Part shown: in pieces, positions 1 through 12,472 of the stretch
Numbering within the stretch: position 1 is the stretch's first letter
Layout of the letters: every line of letters begins with the position of its first letter
NCBI GenBank assembly: GCA_028023455.1
Contig: JAQFVV010000284.1
Coordinates: 570,501-634,500 of the forward strand
DNA from: Epiperipatus broadwayi
Taxonomy: Eukaryota; Onychophora; Udeonychophora; Euonychophora; Peripatidae
DNA length: 64,000 nucleotides
Direction: 5' to 3'
Notes under the pieces: model-generated
Seen by the model: the letters and a program-made list of their open reading frames with translations, nothing else
Told to the model about the DNA's origin: nothing
The model's database searches: none
Position numbers and translations under genes: made by a program

Positions 1-448
1 AAAATCACATTTTATCAGTTTAAGTTAAATATGTTTGTGTAAAAATATAGTAATTATGAGAATCTTTGTGTTTTTTTTTTGTCATAATCGTCAGAAGTTG
101 GGGTATGTTGAAATACTGCAAGAGTCAGGTTCAATCCCCTCTCGTTGCACCTTTTAGTTTAACAAACAAATCCATCTGTGTTGAATTCAAACATATTAAT
201 TTGAATAAATAAACATAAGAACCTTACTATCATGGCTGGGTGTGCATCATTATATATGCACATTCGAATAAATGCTGTATACACATAGGCAAGTAAGTGT
301 TACAGCAAATATATGATTTACATTTTATATTTTATAAGGAACTGATTTATGCTACAATTTTAAATAAAAATATCAATTTATTGTTTTTTTAAAATATAAA
401 TTTGTATGTGAATGTATGATTCATCTTATATATTTCAACCTGTAATCG
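1..448. other. AT-rich intergenic sequence, no gene seen
   Basis: No ORF, RNA gene or clear repeat boundary is visible. The segment ends at the degraded left edge of the long LTR-like repeat that begins near 449. Confidence 0.5.
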
Positions 449-3400
449 TGCATCCTCACTGCCAGATAGTATATGATATAAAATAAAATGGGTTCTATCT
501 CAGTTAATAATTAATAACTAAAATATTCAGCATTAAAATTAAAATATTTCACTAGCTCAAATTTAAAATACGAATAGGGTTCAGTTTATAAAAATAAATT
601 AAATAAATATTTAATATTTTCATGAGACTTGAAGTGAAAATACAGGTGACAAGATAGATTACATCGAGCCAATATCCCATAGGATACTACCTCAATGGCA
701 TAAGAACACTATTCCCCCTTATTACTATTTCAAATAACAAACAAATAGTATTCTTAAGACTTTAATAACTTCTACTCACTAAGATTAAACTAATAATTAA
801 ATCTTAATCTTCTATTTAATAATAATCTAGCTCAAATAAAATAATCTCAGGTTCATAAAGTTTATTCTAAGTTAATTTAAAATCACGGTAGTAAAATATG
901 AGAAGGGATTTTATATCATAATCTACTATACTGAACTAATAATAATAAATACTAAAAATATTCTTCATTGTTTAACTACTACTGGATGTCTTTTCTTTTA
1001 TTATAATTTTATTACCATAATAAAATAATAAAATAATATAATATGATCTTATATCTTCATGTAATAATATAATAAATATGTGGTAGCATTTTAAAAATCT
1101 GACAAACAAATATGTGTGGCAACTGATAGCATATAATTTAATATAATATTGTGATAACTGATTTATGACCAATAAAATAATGTAAGATTATAATTATTTA
1201 ATTAAATGAATACCAATAAAATATTTAAAATTCTTAAAATAATTCTCTATTTATATTTTGTGCAAAATTATATATTTGTTTCAATTATTATGCATATATC
1301 GTGATTTCATGCAGCGATATGGAGAAATAAATAACTCGGACACAAAATTTTTGAAATAACAAAGTTTATTACTAACAACAAATAAATAAACAATTTATTT
1401 ACACTATTTACAGTGGATATCCTTAACCTTTTTACTTTACAGTTTCATCTACCGGGTTATAAAAAAAAATAATTTATATTTCAATTATATCTTTATTTAG
1501 ATTTAGGACAAAATTAAAAAAAAATGTTATTTGGTTTCTCATTATGATTAACTTATTACAAATATATTTATCTACTTTATTAGCAACAGCATTTTATCCT
1601 TAATATTATTAAACTATCTTATTTTAAAAAATCCATACTTAGAAAACATTCTATAGAAAACAAAATTTTATAATGAGTATGGATTTCTCAAAATATTAAA
1701 AAAAATTTCATCTTGAAAGTCAAAGATGTTACACAAAATATTATCCAAAATTAAGTACTAGATTTTAGTATTTATCACACAATGTTTACTAACCATAATA
1801 TATTCTTCTTTAAGCCCTACTTTAGTATGATATAAGTGTAATCATCAATATATTTCTGTTAATCAATAAACAAAAAAATATACTATGCATATTGTTTACA
1901 TAATTTACTTTGTACTATTGTATTTTAAAATATGCAATACTTATTTTCTCTTAAAAAAATATAATACTAAAGCATTTAAAATTATTATCACTTTAAAGAA
2001 AATATCTTTGTTTAGATACCTTATTTTAAAAAAATTTATATTTCATTTCTGAAATAAAATTCAAAATATATTCTTTGATTTTTTTCTTTCCTTAGGATAC
2101 TTTGGATCTTCAATTTTAAGTTATAACGTCCTATTCCTTCTAAGGAAATAAACCAATCTTATACAAAACGATAGCATAACCTAAGTTCTAAATTATTTAT
2201 CATTTCTCTTAAACATATCTTACTGAATGATGCAATTACATGAAATAAAGATAGCAAAAACAGATGCATAGGGTTAAGGAAGAAAGCTAGAGTATTATTC
2301 TTAACATATCTCAAAATTATGGCACAGTGCGAAGAGGTATGACATTTACCTGCCTAATATCCTCTAGTACAGGGACGATGTTAAAGCTATTTCTTCAGCT
2401 TTATTAGAACATCAAATATTTAAAGAAATATAAACACTGTCCAAATAAAATGTGTATCAGTCATAGGGCTTTGTTAACTATGCTGATATTCACATAAAGA
2501 CTAAATATTATTTCCATTCCTTATAACATCCTATTTCTTAAAACATCATCTTGGTTTCCTGTTCGCTAAGTACTTCCAAGCCACTATCTCAACATTATTT
2601 CTCAAGATTTTCCACATCTTACATCGATAAATAACTATTTGCATTTACAACACAATAAATAAAATTCATTGATAGTTTAAAACAATTTCACTGTTCCATA
2701 AGAAAAGTTTGCTTACTTCATTATTCTATATGTTTAATCATATACAATCTACTTAGACAATATTTGAATATCCCATAACATAAGCATTTTAAAAGAATCA
2801 CATAATTATTTGTTATGTTGGATTATATCACTAATAAAAAAAAAATCGTCGTATGCATATTTTCAAATCAATCCTATCTCAATGTTTTTTTTAAAATGTT
2901 GTATGAAATGCGGTACATATAAGTAAAAAACTTTTACACTTCATTCTTCCAATTTATGGATGATCTAAAGAAAAAAAAAAAAAACATACATTATAAATTA
3001 TCAATAATTATTATTATTACCAATAACCTTTATCTAGTCATCATGTTCAGTAGGCTTCCTTTATCCACTTGAGCATTGCAGATATAAAAAAAAATTCACA
3101 CCCATACACTTTATATTAAAATATTTTTAGCTAAATTATTAGATTGTTATATTATAAAATTTAATATGAATAAATTAATGTTTTTCCTAATCTTATATAA
3201 AAATTTAGATTTAAACTAGGTTAACAAAATAAAAGGAATCAAAACTATAATTACATATTTTCTTGATGATAGTTCCTGATAAGTCGAAAATGTTTATTAT
3301 TTTCTCTAGAGTTTTTAAAAATGTTCTCCTCTAAGCACGTTAAAGTTTAAAATAAAAATAATTATTAATCCATTTAGTAAACTTTATAGAAAATAATCCT

Positions 3401-4391
3401 TGGTTTTAGTATTTAGGATGATAATTATTAAATCATAATATTAATTAATCCCGTGAAGCTTCTTAATCTTCTCTACCAATATTCTCTGCATATCTGATGC
3501 ATCAATCCATCTAATTTAACTTTAAAAATATTCGATAAACTTTTAAGTACTATTTGTATTTCCATGGATCCATCTTTTATTTAACTATGTGTTCACTTTT
3601 TTTTATATATGTTTCCTTCTTTATACATTTAAACTTTCGTTTGGTATTTTTTTATAAATCTCTTTTAAAATAAAAAAACTTCAAGTACTTTTGAACAAAT
3701 CTTTTCTAAATACATTTTAAATAATTCGAAGAATGGATATTTTAATATCAAAAACGCTTCTGTAACATATTCTCCTGGGTTCTTTCTTTAATTCTTGAAA
3801 ATATTTTTAAAAATGTTATCTTCAGAAAGTATATAACATTATACTCCTTTGAATATCATATTATATAAAATAATTCATGCAATATATAATTATCTTATTA
3901 CCATTTAAAAATAAATCTTGGATAAACTTATAAATAATATGTTTCAATACATTTTTTAAACTCCGTATAATGTCTGAGCTGTGGTTTTTTATGTATCAAA
4001 ACAGTTCTCCAGTGAAGTATTAATAAAGCTGTATCAATAAATATTTCAAATATTTTTTCAGCATTACAACTTATATCCATTTTATTCCGTAGTATATCCA
4101 TTTTTTATTGCGAAGTTTAGGTTAAATTTTTAGATAAAATATGACTGATAAAGGAACTTTAAAAAATTTAACAAAGCATGTTAAACGAAATTATTAAATT
4201 ATTTTTTAGTTTACACTCCCTTTTTTGCAAGTTACTTTTAAAATATTAATTAGTTTTTGCAAATAAATTATGAGAGAGCGCTAAAATTGACTAAAATAAT
4301 AATTTTAAATACTATCTCTTTGATAGCTATAATTTACCTTTCTCTTGTTTCAATACATTATTAATCTCCCCCGATAACCCCGTGCAAATCA

Positions 4392-4426
4392 TATTTATAG
4401 TCTATAAGAATACCTCATTTGATTGG
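4392..4426 (-). promoter_or_regulatory. CCAAT + TATA box in long repeat copy A
   Basis: Read on the minus strand, CCAAT (rc of 4422-4426) is followed about 22 bp later by TATAAATA (rc of 4392-4399). The same pair is found at homologous places in copies B and C, which supports a Pol II LTR promoter rather than chance in AT-rich DNA. Confidence 0.5.
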
Positions 4427-5093
4427 TTGTTTCTTACTTTAACTTGAGAACAAATTTACATATTTCCAATTTATAGCAGAATTATATTTCAAAATCAGAA
4501 ATTATGATGTAATGAACCTAAAATATTATTTAAAATATTACTTTTAAATAAATTATTATTTTATTAAAACTATTTAAACATTTAAATAACTTTTAAAACA
4601 ATTTTAATAACTTATTCCATTTATCTATTTTTATTTAAACAAAATATTTAATTTTTTTTTATTAACTGTATTCATCTTTATTACATTACTTAAAACATTA
4701 CATACGATAGTTAACTTAATGTTTAATACTGTTTACTTTTATGATAGGCAATAATTCTATCCAATTCTATAATATAATTTTTAAAATATTTTAAACTTCG
4801 TTACTTTAAATACAAACAAGCATGTGTGTGAAAGTATTAGTATACAAGTCACATGATTAATAACTTTGACAGACGATTTTTTAATCTATTTCTCTGCCTA
4901 GATTTATAAAATTGCTACACTTATTATATTTAATAATAATAGTAATAATAACAAGTCAGATGTCACATGACTTATATATAGCTTGCACTTACAAATATGT
5001 AAAATTAAGAGCGTGCTAATAGCTCTAAACAAGCTTTTTTTTATGATAAATGCTACTACAAGAGAAGGCATTCAAATCATTTTTATCTTGGAT

Positions 5094-5151
5094 TATCCCC
5101 ATCCCCAGACCGGTTTCGACCTATGGGTCTCTTTAGTGAGGAGTTGGGACA
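5094..5151 (-). ncRNA. Hammerhead ribozyme with broken core (FB1 left arm)
   Basis: Inverted copy of the motif at 5626-5683. Read on the minus strand the core is CTAAAGA instead of CTGAAGA, so the invariant G5 is changed to A, which should abolish cleavage. Helix II (GACC/GGTC), GAAAC and GTC are kept, and the outer helix I has a G-U in place of a G-C pair. Confidence 0.7.
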
Positions 5152-5625
5152 TTAGATCTAAAAAACCAACTCAAGCAAAGCATTTATCTAAAAGATAATT
5201 GTTAGAAGAAGATCTGAAACTTTTAGACATCTACATGTCTTTAGAGTCAGCTCTCCAACTGAAAAAACCATATGGGCCTGAACTTAATTCAGATACTCCA
5301 TATATTAGTAGGTTTAGCTCTTTAATTTAGCTAAAGCCACAACAGCAAAATAATAATAGTAATAATAACAAGTCAGATGTCACATGACTTATATATAGCT
5401 TGCACTTACAAATATTACTATTATTATTTTGCTGTTGTGGCTTTAGCTAAATTAAAGAGCTAAGCCTACTAATATATGGAGTATCTGAATTAAGTTCAGG
5501 CCCATATGATTTTTTCAGTTGGAGAGCTGACTTTAAAGACATGTAGATGTCTAAAAGTTTCAGATCTTCTTCTAACAATTATCTTTTAGATAAATGCTTT
5601 GCTTGAGTTGGTTTTTTAGATCTAA

Positions 5626-5683
5626 TGTCCCAACTCCTCACTGAAGAGACCCATAGGTCGAAACTGGTCTGGGGATGGGGACA
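5626..5683 (+). ncRNA. Type I hammerhead ribozyme, intact core (FB1 right arm)
   Basis: Core CTGAAGA (5641-5647) is followed by a perfect 4-bp helix II, GACC/GGTC, with a CATA loop (5648-5659), then GAAAC (5660-5664), a 2-nt loop and GTC (5667-5669), so cleavage is expected after C5669. Helix I pairs 5635-5640 with 5670-5675 (six pairs including one G-U). It continues, after an internal loop (5632-5634 / 5676-5677), with six more Watson-Crick pairs: TGTCCC at 5626-5631 with GGGACA at 5678-5683. All invariant nucleotides (CUGANGA, GAAA, NUH) are present. The very short helix III is typical of hammerheads in Penelope-like elements and animal retrozymes, where activity may need a dimer. Confidence 0.85.
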
Positions 5684-6239
5684 ATCCAAGATAAAAATGA
5701 TTTGAATGCCTTCTCTTGTAGTAGCATTTATCATAAAAAAAAAAAAAAGCTTGTTTAGAGCTATTAGCATGCTCTTAATTTTATATATTTAATAATATAA
5801 TTATAAAATTTGGAAGAACAATTTAGAAAATATAGAATTAAATACAATTCTCACCATCATAAAGTTTATTTTTAAAATGTACGATATTAATTTTTTCTTA
5901 TTAAATATGACTTTATAAATTTAAAATATAACATTTATTACTACAAGTTTTAAACTATTAAAATCGAATTTTTAAATATACTTTTAATATTTATAGCTGT
6001 GTTATTTAATATGGCCAGCTTTTATAACCATATGAAACAATATTTTAAGCTTTACATAACTATTTTTTTAAATAATTCGCTATTATTTTATATACCACGT
6101 ATTTTTTTTAGCTTTAAATTGTACTTTAAAAATATAATTGACTTAATATAATTAATGTATTAAAAGAACATATTCTAAAATTTAAAATTTTTAGTAATTG
6201 ACTGTTATAAACTATTACTGACCTATAGAAAAGGGCACA

Positions 6240-8174
6240 ATATATATTTTGTAACAGTTTACCATTAGTGCCTTCGTATTTTACTACTTGGCACTTCTGT
6301 TACGTCAAGCAAGATGCAAACAAACTAATTATTTCAGGTCTATATTCCTGATCAAACACTGAAAACTACAAATGCACTATTCCAGTGTTATTTTTCCTGA
6401 TCAGTCGCTCCTCAGCTGCTGGATACTCCATTCATAAGAATGATTTAATGAAAAAAAACAATCCAGCACTTGAAATATTTATATTTTTTTACGGGAATTT
6501 AGCACGGTAATCAAAAGAATCTAAACATATAGCCCTTTCTACTTCTCTTATCTAATCCCCTTTTCTCTCTTCAGACTACAGAGAAATTTATTTCTCATTT
6601 TTTATTTCAATCTAAAGTTATTTATGTAAGTTTCATGACCTAGATTCTAGTTGATAATTAATTATTCGCTTGGCAAGAAAAGGAAGAATTAAGCAAGACA
6701 ACTATTTTAGTTTTTTGTTAGTAATAATAATAATGTTTAATTCCCAAAAATTATTAGTTAAATGACATAATAAATTTAAGATCAAAATATTACAAAATAA
6801 ATCTTACAATATATGATTACATGACAAACTGGCTAATGAGCAAAAGCCCAGCATAAATATTTCTTAACTTCTCTAATAAATACATTTATTTGGTACTAGT
6901 TCTTATTTCTTTATTTAGTTATTGCACAATTTTTTAAAGTAATATGTTTATTTTTGATATGAAAAAATCAAGAAAACATCCATGTTTTTTACCTCGGTTA
7001 CTTGACATTTGATATCTTATTCACCGTCCTGTGGGAATTACCCACTTCTTTTGCAGAGATGGTTGATTTCTTCCTAGGCATTCCAATTGGTTAGTTTATT
7101 CATCGAGATCCTTTGTATTAGGTTTCATTTCTTTTCTTATTATAGGTTTTGTAGCAGCATTCCCTTCTTTAGATATATAGCATGGTTCATCATGGCAATC
7201 TATTTTGCTGGCAGGATAGCAGATGTTCCTTCGTGAGTGAGGGCACAGATCAAGCAAGTGCCTGTTTAGGACCCCTAGTCACACATGCCTGCTAGTAATT
7301 TCTCAGAAAAAATATTTCCTCACGTCTAGCTCTACAGACAAGATCTGATCATCTCGAAATGCAAAAGTCAATTAATAAATTCCACATAATCTAGATATGC
7401 CTTATTTGTTGATCTGCCAGCTATTGTTTATTGGAATTTCTCTAATTGAAAATGTCTGTTCACATCTTTTATTTTATCTTCTCTAGATCTATGATGGAAT
7501 TCTTCTATAAGTTTCGTTTTTACACAATTTACATCTAACTTATTTTTTTATTTATTTTTACAAAGTTTAAAATACCATGCTTCTAATTTTTTTTATTATT
7601 TGTTTATACATTTTTTAAATAATCTTTATTTGCTTTTTTCCAAATAAGTGATTTTTGAAAGAGAAAAAGAGACGTATTTGTCATACACCCCCTTTCTCTT
7701 ATCTTTCATCTTTTATTATAAGTCTATTTATTTTTATTTATACCTTCAACCAAATTTTATAACTGTTAACTCTAAAATCATTTAACCCCCTTTATTTTCT
7801 TTTTTTATTTGCTTTCCCTTTAAGACCTGATCATGAACTTAGATGATCAGTTTTAATATTTTATTAATTCTACTATTTCTTAAATTTCAAAATGTTAACA
7901 TTGGAAGGTGAAAGATACAAATCTTTTTCACTTCCCTCCCTTCACTTTTATTTAATTACTACAATTAATTCTGATTTTAATAACATTCCTCAACTACACA
8001 ATTTTTGATTTGAATAAACACAATCTTAAAATAGATTTCCTTTCTTTCCTATGCTTGTTCTACATTTTCTAAGTATTATTTTACATATAAATAAAACTCA
8101 TGTTTAATATTAGATATATAATAATAAATATACACATGTGTGATCATAGTATGTGTGATCATCACATTATATAT
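6240..8174. other. AT-rich sequence between long repeat copies A and B
   Basis: No ORF over 60 codons and no gag-like motif found in either direction. It could be the interior of an old element if copies A and B were an LTR pair, but no primer-binding site or polypurine tract is apparent next to either copy. A slightly less AT-rich patch at about 7190-7350 was not recognised. Confidence 0.4.
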
Positions 8175-11100
8175 TGTACCCTCACTTCCTATATATAATA
8201 TAAGTTAAAATATGACTAGCTCAATTAAATCGTTATGCTCGGCTAAAATATGTATAACTATCATTAATATATTTTTATAATACTATATCTTATTAGATTC
8301 ATTATAACTTACCAAAATTAATATAGTTCAATATCATGTACTAATTAAATAAGTATTTATTAAAATCATGAGACTATGAAGTGAAGTTACAAGTGGTAAT
8401 TGAATTTACATTGAGCTAATGTCTTCCCAAAGACACTATCTCAATGGCATAAGAATACTATTACCTCTTTATTATCTCATTACTACATCTACAGCACTCT
8501 TATGTCTTTTATAAAAATTAACTAACTTCAATAATAATAATAAATAAATCTCAATCTTTTATTAGGGAAATATAATTAAATAATCTCAGGTTCTTTTAAT
8601 TATTTTAAAGTAATAATATTTCTTGCAGATAGGCATGATAAGGGATTTAATATCAAACCTAACTACACCTAACTTATCATAATAATAATAACTAACAATA
8701 ATAATTTCTAGTGTATAAATTAATCTTATCTATTTTATTATACTGTTAATCATTAAGGAAATAAGTGAATCATCTACATGTCTTTCATTTTCATATAGTA
8801 TCTTAATTTAAAAATTATACTAAAATCTTATAATTTAATAATATGTGGCAATAAATAATATTATACTCTTATATTGTGCATTATAATTACCTTGTGAGCA
8901 TTATAATATTATATGTTAATGTCAATTAATTTCTATAAATTATATTAAGAAAATACTGTGTTTCTTTTTAAAATAATAATAATAAATTCATATTGTGCAA
9001 ATATTATGTTTATTCAAATTATCTGTTGTCAAATGCTGTGGTGCAAAATAATGAATTCGACACACTTTTAAACAACTTAAACAAATTTATTTACATCAAC
9101 TTTAATAAACAACTTATGTACATTATTTACATTACAAGTGGAAACCAAAGAAAATAAAAAATAAGAAAAATAATAATACAAGATTTTTACACTGTTACTA
9201 TTTCCATAAACATAAATAGATAATCCATACATTTCTTAAATGTTTTATCAGTAACATTTAATTAAGTTTATGAATTTAAATCTTAATAGATATCATTTGT
9301 CATTAGTTAGTACAAAAGAAGACTTTTATGTAAAATATCACTTATGTAGCATATGTAAAATAAACAAACTTTAACAATTAAAAATGCTACTTCACTTAAG
9401 TATTATTGCTGTTTCTATTATAATGTATTAGTATGTATTACATTTACTATTAGCATTAATCAAATATCAACTAATGTATAGACTGATATAACTTTATAAT
9501 ATAATGACATTTATTGATTATATAATTATTTACTTCATTTTGATGTAATTCCATACTGTATGTCTTACCAAAATATGCAATACATATATGTTCTTTTCTT
9601 AAAATAATATTTAAAATTATTCAACAATTTCAAATTTTATAAAGTATTATATTAAAATAAATTCTATGATTCTTTTCTATTTAAACTACTACTCTTCTCT
9701 ACTCGTAATTCCTATTCCTTCCTAATAAAATTCTATCTACAAATATCATTTGACCTTATTTAACTTCAGTGACAGCTTACCAATTTTTAAAAAATAATGA
9801 CTATCCAAACTATCTTATACCTCATCATCGATATACGATAAACCCTTCAAACAAAATATAAATTTCTATATAAAATTAATTTAACTTATCTAATAAAAAA
9901 AATAAAATAAAATATAGATATTTTTACCTCTTACTAACTTGAAAGGTAATATAAATAACTCATACTAATATAATAAATCAAATTCCTAATATTGTAACAG
10001 AAACATTAAAACTTATTCACGAAAGAATCATATAATTATTTATGGATTTCTCTTATTACGTTATAATAAATTTATATCATAAATTTAAAGTATGCATATT
10101 AAAATAAAACTGTTATTACTAATATTATGCGTGTATATTCTTTAAATATTTATACATTTATTCAACAATCAAATAATATTTAGTTGATCTAAAGAAAACA
10201 AAGCAAAATACATCAAATTATTACTATTATATAATTTTTACCATAAATGATACTCCAATTTATTATCCGCCACACGATGTCCTCCAGGATTACAGTTTTA
10301 CAAAATCACATTTATACTCAACAATTATTCTTTAAAATATTACGTGTTGTATAATTATATAAAAATAAACTTTATGAAATTAAGTGTTATATTAATATTT
10401 AGTTACTTTTTTAAAAAAATGTACCTCTCTTATCTTTAATAGATCAATAAATAATTAAATATCTGTGTTAGTTAAGAAAACAAAATATGTTACATAAAAT
10501 CCAACGGTGTCTTCTTTCCACCCATAATTGTTCTTTTTTTCCTAGGCACAAACTTTTACCAACATTACTTCCTTTTCCGGTACATCACGTGTTTTTAAAA
10601 GTTTTTATGAAATAAATGAAAACATTCTTTTTTAAAAAAAAATAAAATAAAATAAGTTCTACCATAAAGAAACAAAATAATAATTAAAATAGTTTATAGG
10701 ATCTGGATTCATTTCTTTAAAGAAAAATTATTTAAAAGTTATTATTTCTAGGATTAGTCAATAGTTTATAATGTTCTTATTTAATTATTATAAATTGACT
10801 TGGATATCCACGTATACTTATTTGCGCATTCCTTAATAAATATTTAGGTAAGATTAATTTCTAAAATTCTTCTGTACGACCAGCGTCCAGATTTTACTAT
10901 ATAATATTTTATTTACAGGTATTTCTTTACCAATTAAATTTCTGATTTATTTGCCTTTTAAAACTATCGAAATCTAGTCTTTTAAACCACAAAGACTTAA
11001 CAAGGCAAGTACTTCTGCAATTATTATTAATTACCATTTCTTTACCAAGATATATACTTAAATTTGTATTTTAAAAATACTTTCTTCATAAAGAAGTATT

Positions 11101-12472
11101 TATCTTTCTTTAAAATATTTGTTTATAAAAATTAATTATAATCAACTTTTAAATTCATATAATGTCCAATATATTACTTTTGTCCAACTAGTAATTCTCC
11201 TAGTTAATCCAGTGTTTGTTATATTTTTAGTATAAAGTCTCCAATACATTTTATCCTTATACGATGTTTTCATGATTATTTGATAGTAAATTGAGCTTCG
11301 ATAGAGACGATTAATAGGGAATTATAAATAAATTAGCACTGCATATTTAACGGTAAAACTTTTATAAATTATTTAAAACTACTCTCTTATAATTTTAAAC
11401 GATTACGAGAGCGTCTATAATTTTACTTAGCTATATCTAATAGCACACTTCACTTAAAAGAAATCATAATCATAATCCCCTCCGAACAATTGAACCTTGG
11501 TTTTATACCGGAATACATTCCCCACTTGATTGGTAAATTAAACAATCACCTTGCTAGCCTATTTACATATTTTACCAACAATACAGAATTTAAAATAAAT
11601 AATGACTTATTTAATATTTATTATTTATTACATTATTAAATTCTTAAATTGATCTTTATCATTTATTTAAATCCATTAAACATTTTTTAAAATATATGTT
11701 TTACTTTATTTCACTTTTAACTTTTATAAGATTATTTTTCTAAACAAACTAAGTCTATTTTTATACGTTACGTTTTTTTAAACAGTATTTTAAAAATCAG
11801 ATTTAATATTTCACATTAATTATCTTTATTTTTATCTCGTGATAGCCAATATAATATTTATAAATTTTATAATAGAATTTTAGAACAGTTTTGCAACTTT
11901 ACTAAAAAAAAACTTACAAGCATGTGTGTACATATGTCTATCTATCATCTGTTTTACAACACAGATACAAACGCTTGTAATTATCTAAAAATAAACTAAC
12001 AATTTAATTTTTTTTAAATAAATGTTTTTTAAAATAAATAATATATTATAACAACTTTAAAATAATAATTCGATATTATTAAAATCAAATATTAATCTTC
12101 TATTATATACTATTAATAATTAAAATATTTATATTCACTTATTAAATATTAATCTTTATCAACAATAAATATATGCATTTAATTTTAACTTATCTTTTTA
12201 ACTTTTAGCTTTAAACATTTATTTACAAAACTTATTAATGCAGTATTGATCATGGCCAGTTTTCCCAACCATATAATATTATCATCTTTTATTGAAACGT
12301 CTCTCTCAAACATTAGCACAATTTCACATATCAAATATTCGTAGATTACTTTAATTAAACTTTTGAAAGATTATCATAATAAAATCAACATCATATAGCT
12401 AAATATATCTTAAATTTAAAATTTTTAATAAATTGATACAACAATTCATGGCGACCCATACAAAAGGGCACA
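8175..12472 (-). mobile_element. Long LTR-like repeat, copy B (probable solo LTR)
   Basis: Starts TGTACCC and ends GGGCACA (plus-strand reading), so the ends are short inverted repeats of TG...CA form. It is flanked by ATAT at 8171-8174 and 12473-12476, a 4-bp target duplication, though inside TA-rich sequence. It matches copy A along its length and copy C (60234 onward) in inverse orientation. The conserved promoter pair lies at 11.5 kb. Length is 4298 bp, long for an LTR. No protein coding is visible. Confidence 0.6.
11501..11533 (-). promoter_or_regulatory. CCAAT + TATA box in long repeat copy B
   Basis: On the minus strand ACCAATCAAG (rc near 11526-11535) is followed by GGTATAAAA (rc of 11501-11509). 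Position and spacing agree with copies A and C. Confidence 0.5.

Larger units (their letters stand above)
4938..5783. mobile_element. Foldback element FB1 carrying hammerhead ribozymes
   Basis: Two long, near-identical inverted arms (about 4999-5364 and 5411-5785) enclose a ~46-bp spacer. The spacer plus its edges (5348-5416) repeats, in direct orientation, the sequence just left of the left arm (4932-4998). A 13-bp direct repeat, TATATTTAATAAT, flanks the whole at 4925-4937 and 5784-5796 and is the probable target duplication. The insertion lies inside long repeat copy A. Each arm holds one hammerhead motif, and the family is shared with the element at 40684-41410. Open frames in the arms (for example 4983-5198) are mirror images of each other and show no protein motif. 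It is likely a non-autonomous Penelope-like or retrozyme-like element in tail-to-tail form; that class assignment is inference. Confidence 0.75.
449..6239 (-). mobile_element. Long LTR-like repeat, copy A (interrupted by foldback element)
   Basis: Diverged copy of the sequence at 8175-12472. Landmarks occur in the same order in both: a CATGAGACT...GAAGTGAA block (622/8367), a block ending CTCAATGGCATAAGAA (690/8440), a CATGTGTGTG stretch (4822/11920) and the shared end GGGCACAATATATAT (6233/12466). On the minus strand it reads TGTGCCC at the start, and a CCAAT box plus TATA box lie near 4.4 kb. Without the 846-bp foldback insertion it is about 4.9 kb. The left edge (TGCATCCTCACTGCC, against TGTACCCTCACTTCC in copy B) is decayed. 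No coding capacity is visible. It is probably an old solo LTR or one LTR of a decayed element; homology to copy B is firm, LTR status is inferred from TG...CA ends and the promoter. Confidence 0.6.

Noticed and set aside
128-160. tRNA B-box-like GGTTCAATCCCC
   Set aside because: No A box at tRNA spacing and no acceptor stem could be paired; a chance match or old SINE scrap.
4983-5770. Two matching frames of 71 and 63 codons on opposite strands
   Set aside because: They are the two arms of FB1 read outside-in; the sequence is explained by the inverted repeat and ribozyme.
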